Assembly (NCBI GenBank): GCA_020850755.1
Contig: JADZEB010000004.1
Location: forward strand, 248,001 to 312,000
Length of the DNA stretch: 64,000 nucleotides
Direction: 5' to 3'
From: Alphaproteobacteria bacterium
GTDB taxonomy: Bacteria > Pseudomonadota > Alphaproteobacteria > Acetobacterales > Acetobacteraceae
The position numbers were made by a program, and so were the translations under genes. The notes below the pieces were generated by a model. The model did not search any database and had not been told where the DNA came from. It worked only from the letters and a program-made list of their open reading frames with translations. Each line of letters opens with the position of its first letter. Position 1 is the first letter of the stretch. Of this stretch, positions 35,250 through 41,709 are shown in pieces.

Positions 35250-35557
35250 TGACACCCGACCGACCCGACGCGGCCGAATTGCTGGCAATTGCCCGCACCA
35301 CACTGATGACCGAGATCGTGCCTGCACTCTCCGGCGAGCAGCGGCTGGCCGGCCTGATGATCGCCAACGCGCTTGGCTTGGCCGGACGCGAGGTCGCGGC
35401 GCGGATGCCGCCAGACGAGTCCGCGGTCGCTGCCGAGGATCGCGCGGTGGTGAATAGCATCCGCGCGGGCGTGCTTGATCACGCTATCGATATCCATGAC
35501 CGCCTGCTGCGCGATGCCGAGGCACGGGTGGCGATCGCGAACCCGAAGTATCGATAG
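35249..35557 (+). CDS. Small DUF6285-like protein, LvaB-like by context
   Basis: A 102-residue, mostly helical protein (RPDAAELLAIARTTLMTE, then SGEQRLAGLMIANALGLAGRE). It starts inside the kinase stop (TGATG). Family members, as I recall DUF6285, sit next to APH-type kinases and ACADs; P. putida LvaB is a similarly small protein needed for LvaA activity. A role as kinase partner is therefore likely. No catalytic motif is visible. Confidence 0.72.
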   Translation: MTPDRPDAAELLAIARTTLMTEIVPALSGEQRLAGLMIANALGLAGREVAARMPPDESAVAAEDRAVVNSIRAGVLDHAIDIHDRLLRDAEARVAIANPKYR

Positions 35558-35577
35558 CGTCCGCACGCCACCGGGCG

Positions 35578-35604
35578 CGTGCTCCCACTTGGTGCCGGAG
35601 CACG
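35578..35604 (+). terminator. Candidate terminator hairpin after the acyl-CoA/kinase operon
   Basis: CGTGCTCC (35578-35585) and GGAGCACG (35597-35604) form a perfect 8-bp stem with an 11-base loop, 20 bases after the last stop codon. The following ATTTCC is only weakly T-rich, so termination may be partial. The next gene starts 69 bases further on. Confidence 0.45.
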
Positions 35605-35672
35605 ATTTCCACTAGGCTTGGGCCGGCCTGGCGGCGGGACCGCAGCGAGGGCCACAACGAGGGAGCCACGCC

Positions 35673-36659
35673 ATGACGACGAGACGCAAACTGCTCGCTG
35701 CTCTTGGCACGATTGGCGCTGCGGCCGTTCTTTCTCCTCGGATCCAGGCGCAGCAGCGCTGGGCCCCAAGCCGCGAGGTTCGCTTGGTCAACGGGTTCGC
35801 CGCCGGCGGCTCGGCCGACGTGACTTGCCGCATCCTGTCCGACGCGCTCAAGCCGCTCTGGACGCCGCCCGTGGTGGTGGACATCCGCTCCGGCGCGAAT
35901 GGCTTCATTGCGGCGGAAGCCGTCGCCCGCGCACCGGCCGACGGCCACACCATGCTGATGGCGACGATGGGCATGATGGCGATCTCGCCCGAACTGCCGG
36001 GTGCCCGCCTGCCGATCGATCCCGGCCGCGAGCTCAAGCCGATCTGCAACGTCGTCGGCCTGAACGTGATGCTCGTTGTGCACCCCTCGACGCCGTTCCG
36101 TTCGGTGCCCGAGATCATTGCTTACGGCAAGGCCAACCCCGGCAAGCTCGCCTATGGCTCGGCCGGGCATGGCTCATCGCCGCATCTCTGCGCCGCGCTG
36201 TTCGCCAAGCTCGCAGGCTTCGAGGCGCTGCATGTGCCCTATCGCGGCGGCGCGCCGGCAATCCTCGACCTGATCGCGGGGCGCGTGCAGTTCATGATCG
36301 CCAACTTCCCCGAGGTGATCCAGCAGGCCCGCCAGGGCCAGCTGCGCGCGCTTGCCCTTGGCGGGTCACAACCCGCCTCCCAGGCGCCCGAGGTGCCGCT
36401 GCTCAAGCAGTGGGTGCCCGACTACGAGGTGACGAACTGGTTCGGCCTTGTCGGCGCCACCGCGCTGCCTGCGGAGGTCGTGGCCGGATGGAACGCCGCG
36501 GTAGGCCAGGCGATCGCGCAACCCGCCGTCCGGCAGCGCTTCGCCGACAACAACCTGGAACTGATCGGTGGCACCCCGGGGCAGTTCCAACAGACCATCA
36601 CGAGCTATCGCTCCCGGTTCGGCGCTGTGATCCGCGAACTGGGTATCCGAGTGGAGTAA
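35673..36659 (+). CDS. Tripartite tricarboxylate transporter substrate-binding protein (Bug family)
   Basis: Periplasmic Bug/TctC-type protein of 328 residues. Twin-arginine-like signal MTTRRKLLAALGTIGAAAVL, cleavage near IQAQQ. Blocks: VNGFAAGGSADVTCRIL, VDIRSGANGFIAAEAVA, VPYRGGAPAILDLIAGRV and a DYEVTNWFGLVG segment. GAGGGAG lies 7 bases before the ATG. No TctAB genes accompany it. An AhpD-like gene follows 8 bases downstream, so the two are probably co-transcribed. Confidence 0.87.
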   Translation: MTTRRKLLAALGTIGAAAVLSPRIQAQQRWAPSREVRLVNGFAAGGSADVTCRILSDALKPLWTPPVVVDIRSGANGFIAAEAVARAPADGHTMLMATMGMMAISPELPGARLPIDPGRELKPICNVVGLNVMLVVHPSTPFRSVPEIIAYGKANPGKLAYGSAGHGSSPHLCAALFAKLAGFEALHVPYRGGAPAILDLIAGRVQFMIANFPEVIQQARQGQLRALALGGSQPASQAPEVPLLKQWVPDYEVTNWFGLVGATALPAEVVAGWNAAVGQAIAQPAVRQRFADNNLELIGGTPGQFQQTITSYRSRFGAVIRELGIRVE

Positions 36660-36667
36660 CAGCACCC

Positions 36668-37450
36668 ATGAACGATTCGGCCCAGCCCCGCATTCACACG
36701 GTCGCGCCCCCGCCCGGACGTCTGGAGATGCTCGGCCCCGAGGAGGTCCGCGCGCGTCTCGATGAAGTGCGTGCCAGGCGCGGCTATTTGCTGCCGCACC
36801 AGGGCCCGATGGCGGCCGCCCTGCCGGACCTGCAGGACGCCTATTTCGTGATGTACAAGTCGCTCACCCTGACCGAGCGGCACCTGGACAATTTCGAGAA
36901 GGAGTTCGTCTGGCTGTGCATCCTGGCCGCCGCCGAGGAGCATATCGGGACGCACCATGTGCAGCTCTTCAACGAGTCCGGGGCCACCGCGGACCAGGCC
37001 CGGGCGGCCTGGCGCCTCACCGCTTGGGCGATGGGAGCCAAAGCCTATGCCTTCCTCGACAAGCACTGGCAGCGATTCTTCCCCTCGGTCGAGGCCGCGC
37101 GCAGCTACCAGGACGGCGCCACCACGCTGATCGCCGGCCTCGGCCTGCCGCCGGCGACGGCGCGGCTGGCGCTGATCGGCGTGCATACGGCGCGATCCGA
37201 TCACTGGGGCCTGGCTGCCGAGATCGAAGCCGCCTACGCCGTCGGCGTGCCGGAGCCGAAGATCGCCGAGGCGATGAGCCTCGCCATGTGGCCCACCGGC
37301 ATCAATCGCTTCCTGGAAGCCTGCGGGGTGTGGCTGGAGGTGATCCGCGCCGGGCGCGTCACCCCTTCGCCCTCGTTCAAGGTGTGGGCGGAAACGCCGG
37401 ACCAGGGCGGCTTCCACGCCACCCCACCGAAGCCGCCCGATCAGGGATAG
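36668..37450 (+). CDS. Carboxymuconolactone decarboxylase/AhpD-like two-domain protein
   Basis: A 260-residue, mostly helical protein with two AhpD-fold-like halves: KEFVWLCILAAAEEHIGTHHVQ in the first and ARLALIGVHTARSDHWGLAAE in the second. The redox CxxC of AhpD is absent, which fits the decarboxylase or an unassigned branch. It follows the Bug gene closely. It might process the lactone or ring-cleavage product of the imported acid, but no substrate residue set can be assigned from sequence. Converges on the cupin gene with an 18-base gap. Confidence 0.65.
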   Translation: MNDSAQPRIHTVAPPPGRLEMLGPEEVRARLDEVRARRGYLLPHQGPMAAALPDLQDAYFVMYKSLTLTERHLDNFEKEFVWLCILAAAEEHIGTHHVQLFNESGATADQARAAWRLTAWAMGAKAYAFLDKHWQRFFPSVEAARSYQDGATTLIAGLGLPPATARLALIGVHTARSDHWGLAAEIEAAYAVGVPEPKIAEAMSLAMWPTGINRFLEACGVWLEVIRAGRVTPSPSFKVWAETPDQGGFHATPPKPPDQG

Positions 37451-37468
37451 CGGGCACCGCAGCCCGAC

Positions 37469-38005
37469 TCAGCGGATGAACTGCTTCACATAGTCGGCGC
37501 CAAGGCCCACTGCCTCGAAATGCTTGCGTGCAAGCTCAATGCGCGTGAAAACATCGACAAAGCCGGTGACATTGCCGGCCGGATCGCAGTTGATGATGCA
37601 GCTTGTGTTGTGGAACAGCGTGATCGCCTCGTCCACGCCCTCGGGCACGACAAGCGTATGGATGTCGCCCGGTGGCTCGTAGACGTAGCTGCCAGCTTCG
37701 GCCATCCAGTCATGCTCCAGATAGTGCCAGCGGCCCTTCAGCACGAAGCCGTGCACCGGCCCGGGATGGCGGTGGCGCGTGATCACGCCCGGGCGGCGGT
37801 AGCGCGACAGATGCACCCAGTAGCCCTGGCTGGTGTTGTAGCAGAGCGGGCGCGACCAGATGCGATCGCCGTTCGGCACCCAGAGCCTCTCGTCATCATT
37901 GGCCATCGCCTGCTGGATGAAGATCTCCGGCAATGTGTGCGGCAGCTTGGGACCCTGATAGGCCTCCAGCCCCTCGGCGCGTCCGGCGGGCTTGGCGATG
38001 TGCAT
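37469..38005 (-). CDS. Cupin, 2,4'-dihydroxyacetophenone dioxygenase-like
   Basis: Single-domain cupin of 178 residues. The metal set of this family is visible: H78 and H80 in TRHRHPGPVHGF, E97 in HYLEHDW, and H116 in PPGDIHTLVV. The reference dioxygenase uses iron with His/His/His to cleave the C-C bond of 2,4'-dihydroxyacetophenone. The ATG at 38005 has AGGGAG about 9 bases upstream. It is 41 bases after the MBL hydrolase gene and probably shares its message. Oxygenase activity on an aryl or alkyl ketone is plausible, not proven. Confidence 0.72.
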   Translation of the reverse strand: MHIAKPAGRAEGLEAYQGPKLPHTLPEIFIQQAMANDDERLWVPNGDRIWSRPLCYNTSQGYWVHLSRYRRPGVITRHRHPGPVHGFVLKGRWHYLEHDWMAEAGSYVYEPPGDIHTLVVPEGVDEAITLFHNTSCIINCDPAGNVTGFVDVFTRIELARKHFEAVGLGADYVKQFIR

Positions 38006-38046
38006 CGTCTGGTCTCCCTGGTGGAATGGTGGCGCGCGGACGGCGC

Positions 38047-39027
38047 TCAGGCGGCGTCGAGCGTGTAGATCTTGCCGACGGCGGCCGGGCGCACCGCAGG
38101 TTCGCCGAAGCGGTTGGCGAGCGCGGTCACGGCGCGCCAGCCCGTGCAATGCGCCGGGGCGATGGTTTCCACACCGAGCCGGGCCAGGCCCTCGACCGTG
38201 GGCGCGATAATCGCCTCGTTCGGCCCGACCAGATGGAAGCCGCCCATGACGAGATGGATGGGATCATCGGGAAAGCTTTTCCGCGCATGCTCGACCACGT
38301 TGACGATGCCGGCGTGCGAGCAGGCGCTGAACACGACCACGCCGCGCCCGCGCAGGCGCACGGCCATGAAGCGCTCATCGGGCATGATCTCGTCCTTCTC
38401 CCACTGGCCGGGCGCGGTCTCGCGCATCTGGCCCGGGAATCCCCGCTCAAAGCCGCTCACGCGCGGGATCTCGCCGCTGATCCAGAAGGTGCCATCGCAA
38501 GCCGCCTGCGGCTCACGCGTCACCACGGCGTCGGCGCCAAGCTGGCCCAGCAGCTCGGGCGTCGGCATGTCGATGAAGGGAACCATCACGCCCTCGGCCC
38601 GGCGCACGGCGCGGCGGGCGAACATGTGCGGATGCAGATAGACCGGCAAGTGGCGCCCGCCGCTGGCATCGCGCGCCAGTGCCACCGCCAGCGCCAGCGC
38701 CCCGGCATGGTCCATGTGCCCGTGCGAGAGCACGATGCCCTCGATGTCGGCCAGCGTCAGGCGCAGGCGGAACAGGTTCCAGCGGAACGCCATCTCGGTC
38801 GGGCCGGTATCGAACAGGATCGTGCGCGCTTCGCTGCCGCGCCAAGCGGTGACATGCAGCGAAAGCCCGTGTGCCGCGCAGCACAGGCAGTTGAAATCGT
38901 TGACCGCATCGGGCTCTCGCGCCGCACGGGCAGTCTCGGTGCTGATCCCGGGCGGGTTGCTGGACAAATTGTCGGTGACATTGTCCACGACAACGGTGAT
39001 GCGGATCCGGTCCACCGGCTCGATCAT
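38047..39027 (-). CDS. MBL-fold metallo-hydrolase
   Basis: Metallo-beta-lactamase-fold hydrolase of 326 residues with H102-G-H104-M-D106-H107 in LSHGHMDHAG, preceding FDTGP, and later SACSHAGIVNVV and MGGFHL. This set matches the group annotated as dihydropterin ribofuranosyl-aminobenzene phosphate synthase-like hydrolases. I start it at ATG 39027; longer upstream frames lack family similarity. Divergent from the RraA-like gene; co-directional with the cupin. Substrate unknown. Confidence 0.8.
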   Translation of the reverse strand: MIEPVDRIRITVVVDNVTDNLSSNPPGISTETARAAREPDAVNDFNCLCCAAHGLSLHVTAWRGSEARTILFDTGPTEMAFRWNLFRLRLTLADIEGIVLSHGHMDHAGALALAVALARDASGGRHLPVYLHPHMFARRAVRRAEGVMVPFIDMPTPELLGQLGADAVVTREPQAACDGTFWISGEIPRVSGFERGFPGQMRETAPGQWEKDEIMPDERFMAVRLRGRGVVVFSACSHAGIVNVVEHARKSFPDDPIHLVMGGFHLVGPNEAIIAPTVEGLARLGVETIAPAHCTGWRAVTALANRFGEPAVRPAAVGKIYTLDAA

Positions 39028-39198
39028 GCGATGCGGTCCCACGCTGCGGCTCGGCCCACATCCGGCCCGCCATTCCTGGGACAGTCTAGCGACGATCGCA
39101 CATCGCCAACAAGCTCCGCCGCCGGGGCCGGCGCGAGGCTGACAAGTTCGGCGGGCCGATCCACAATGGCCGCCCAGGTCCGTGCCACGAGGTGCAGC

Positions 39199-39942
39199 AT
39201 GCCCCCCGCCGAGCCAAGCACGCCACCGGACTTGCCGGATGCGCTGCGCCGGCGCCTGTTGGCTGTTGCCGTGCCGACCCTGTCGCAATTGCTGTACGGT
39301 CGCGGCCTGCGCACACGATTCCTGGCGGGCCTGATGCCGCTCAACCCGGCGGCGGCGCGGTTCTGCGGCCCGGCCTTCACCATGCGGGCGATCCCGGTGC
39401 GCGAGGATCTGCGCGAGGCCACCGAAAAGGGGCAGTTGCCGAACCTGCACCGGCGCGGGCTCGACGCCGTGCCGCCGGGCGCCGTGCTGGTCTGCGCCAC
39501 GGGCGGGGCGGCCGGCGTGTCGGTGCTGGGCGACATCATCGCTGCCGCGCTGCACCGGCGCGGTGTGGCCGGCGTGGTCGTCGATACCGGCATTGCCGAC
39601 GCGGCGCTGGTCGCGCGCATGGCGTTGCCGGTGGTGGCGGCGGGCTCGGCGCCGGTGCCCTCGCCCGCACAGGTGATGGTGGTCGATACCGGCCTGCCGA
39701 TCGGAATCGCGGGCGTTGCCGTCTATCCCGGCGACATCATGGTGGGCGATGCGAATGGCGTGGTGTGCGTCCCGCACGGCATCGCCGAGACGGTGGCGGC
39801 CGCAGCGGCCGAGAAAGAGGCCCTGGAAACCTGGATCCTGGACGAGATCGCCAGGGGCGCCCCGCTCGACGGCACCTATCCGCCAAACGCCGAGGCGCTC
39901 GCCCGCTATCGCGCCTGGCGGGAGCGCGGGCCGCGCGGCTGA
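39199..39942 (+). CDS. RraA/HMG-aldolase family protein with altered RD motif
   Basis: A 247-residue protein of the RraA fold, shared by RNase E inhibitors and class II 4-hydroxy-4-methyl-2-oxoglutarate/carboxyhydroxy-oxoadipate aldolases. The ATG at 39199 has GAGG 6-7 bases upstream. The GxxxGD element is present (G111-D112), but the aldolase R-D pair reads A133-D134 in DTGIADAALVA, so the Arg that holds pyruvate enolate is missing. PGDIMVGDANGVVCVP is conserved. A non-aldolase or changed reaction is likely. Stands alone before the M81 gene. Confidence 0.75.
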   Translation: MPPAEPSTPPDLPDALRRRLLAVAVPTLSQLLYGRGLRTRFLAGLMPLNPAAARFCGPAFTMRAIPVREDLREATEKGQLPNLHRRGLDAVPPGAVLVCATGGAAGVSVLGDIIAAALHRRGVAGVVVDTGIADAALVARMALPVVAAGSAPVPSPAQVMVVDTGLPIGIAGVAVYPGDIMVGDANGVVCVPHGIAETVAAAAAEKEALETWILDEIARGAPLDGTYPPNAEALARYRAWRERGPRG

Positions 39943-40030
39943 GAGAAGCGGGGCGAGGCCGCACCCACTGTCGCCTGCCGCCCGACCTGCCTAGACTGGG
40001 CGCAGCAGCGGCAACCGAAAGGGGCGCACC

Positions 40031-41554
40031 ATGGCACGCATCGCGGTTGGTGGCTTCCACCACGAGACCAACACCTTCGTCCCGACCGTCACGGACTTCG
40101 CGTATTTCTGCGTCCAGCGCGACCGCCCGCCGCTGGTGCGCGGCCCCGATGTGCTGGCCTGGATGCCGAAGGCGGCCTACCCCCTTTCCGCCTTCATGGA
40201 CTATTTCGGCAGCCGCCATGAGTGGGTGCCGCTGGTCTGGACCAGCGGCGGGGCGGGCGGCATGGTCACGCGCGATGCGTTCGAACGCGTCGCGGCGGAG
40301 ATGGTGGGCCTGCTGTCGCAGCAGATGCCGGTTGATGCGATCTATCTCGACCTGCATGGCGCGATGGTGAGCGAGGACTACCAGGATGGCGAAGGCGAGC
40401 TTCTGCGCCGCATCCGCGCCGCCGTGGGTCCGGACATGCCCATCGTCATCAGCCTCGACTATCACAGCAACGTCACACCGCAGATGACGGCACTGGCCGA
40501 TGCGATCCAGGTATTCCGCACCTACCCGCATGTCGATCGCAAGGACACGGGCGAGCGGGCAGCGCGCGCGATGGAGCGCATCCTGGCCGAGGGGCGGCCC
40601 AAGGGCCGCGCCCTGCGCAAGCTGCCCTTCCTGATCCCGCTGCACGCGCAATGCACGATGGTCGATCCCTCGCGCGCGATCGTGGCCGAGGCCGTGCGGC
40701 TCGAACATGCGGGCATTCTCAGCCTGTCCTATCTCGCCGGCTTCCCGCCTTCGGATATCTATTATTGCGGCCCCTCGGTGGTGGTGCACGCCCGCACCCA
40801 GGCCGAGGCGGACGCCGCCGCCGACGCCCTGGCGCGCTTCATCGCGTTGCGCGAGCCCGACTTCGCCGAGCCCCTGTTCACGCCGGAGGAAGCCGTGGCC
40901 CAGGCGATGAAGATCGCCGCCACCGCCACGCGCCCGGTGGTGCTGGCCGACACCCAGGACAATCCAGGCGCCGGCGGCAGCTCGGACACGACCGGGCTGC
41001 TCGCCGCCCTGGTCAAGCTCGGCGCGCAGGGTGCCGTGCTCGGGCATCTCTACGATGCCAAAGCGGCTGCCGCCGCGCACAAGGCCGGCGAAGGCTCGGA
41101 CATCACGCTCGCTCTCGGCGGCAGGCACGGCCCCGATGGCGTCGAGCCGTTCTGCGCCACCTTCCGTGTCAAGAAACTCGGCTCAGGCAAGTTCCGCACC
41201 ACCGGCCCCGTGGCCGGCGGCCGCGATGTCGATTTCGGCCCGATGGCGTTGCTGTCGATCGGCGGAGTGGACATCTCGGTTACGCCCAAGCGCGTGCAGG
41301 CCCACGACCAGGCGCCCTTCCGCCACCTCGGCGTGGAGCCTGCGGCGCAGAAGATCCTGGCGCTGAAAAGCAGCGTGCATTTCCGCGGCGATTTCGAACC
41401 GATCGCCGAGAAGGTGCTGGTGGTGGTTGCCCCCGGCCAGCATCTCGCTGACAGCACGCGCTACCCGTTCAGGAACCTGCGCCCGGGCATCCGCCTGACC
41501 ACGCTTGGCCCGGAATCGGCCGGGCCGCAGGGGCAGCCCTGGCGCGCGCCCTGA
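40031..41554 (+). CDS. M81 family metallopeptidase (MlrC-like)
   Basis: A 507-residue protein of the MlrC family, named after the enzyme for late steps of microcystin degradation but very common in bacteria that lack that pathway. Conserved blocks: GGFHHETNTF (7-16), IYLDLHGAMVSED, ISLDYHSNVT, TYPHVDRKDTGER, and LADTQDNPGAGGSSDTT; these His/Asp residues probably bind zinc. Amide or peptide-bond hydrolysis of small compounds is the likely role. Its stop codon lies inside the first unit of a 13-base tandem repeat. Confidence 0.85.
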   Translation: MARIAVGGFHHETNTFVPTVTDFAYFCVQRDRPPLVRGPDVLAWMPKAAYPLSAFMDYFGSRHEWVPLVWTSGGAGGMVTRDAFERVAAEMVGLLSQQMPVDAIYLDLHGAMVSEDYQDGEGELLRRIRAAVGPDMPIVISLDYHSNVTPQMTALADAIQVFRTYPHVDRKDTGERAARAMERILAEGRPKGRALRKLPFLIPLHAQCTMVDPSRAIVAEAVRLEHAGILSLSYLAGFPPSDIYYCGPSVVVHARTQAEADAAADALARFIALREPDFAEPLFTPEEAVAQAMKIAATATRPVVLADTQDNPGAGGSSDTTGLLAALVKLGAQGAVLGHLYDAKAAAAAHKAGEGSDITLALGGRHGPDGVEPFCATFRVKKLGSGKFRTTGPVAGGRDVDFGPMALLSIGGVDISVTPKRVQAHDQAPFRHLGVEPAAQKILALKSSVHFRGDFEPIAEKVLVVVAPGQHLADSTRYPFRNLRPGIRLTTLGPESAGPQGQPWRAP

Positions 41555-41602
41555 CCGCGCGCCCTAACCGCGCGCCTTTACCGCATGCCTTGACCGCGCG
41601 CC
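41551..41602. repeat. Tandem repeat, four units of 13 bases
   Basis: Four consecutive 13-mers fit xxxACCGCGCGCC: ctgACCGCGCGCC, ctaACCGCGCGCC, tttACCGCATGCC and ttgACCGCGCGCC. The only core differences are two bases in unit three; the 3-base linkers vary. A fainter fifth unit (41538-41550) lies inside the M81 coding end. Function unknown; slippage-born or a protein-binding array. Confidence 0.8.
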
Positions 41603-41709
41603 GGCACGATCCCAACTCTGCCCTTCCTGGGTAAGCGTCCGCGCCCGCTCCCGGTAGCTTGCCCGGCCCGCGCATCCGTACCCGCCATCGACCAGAGGTC
41701 CGCATTCCG

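Noticed and set aside
37451..37468. CGGGC/GCCCG hairpin between the AhpD-like and cupin genes
   Set aside because: Only 5 bp of stem, no T-run; too weak to call a terminator.
40031..41554. Microcystin degradation (mlr) locus
   Set aside because: Only an MlrC-family protein is present; mlrA, mlrB and mlrD are absent and the family is widespread in unrelated bacteria.
41551..41602. CRISPR array
   Set aside because: The 13-base period leaves 3-base linkers, far too short for spacers, and no cas genes are present.
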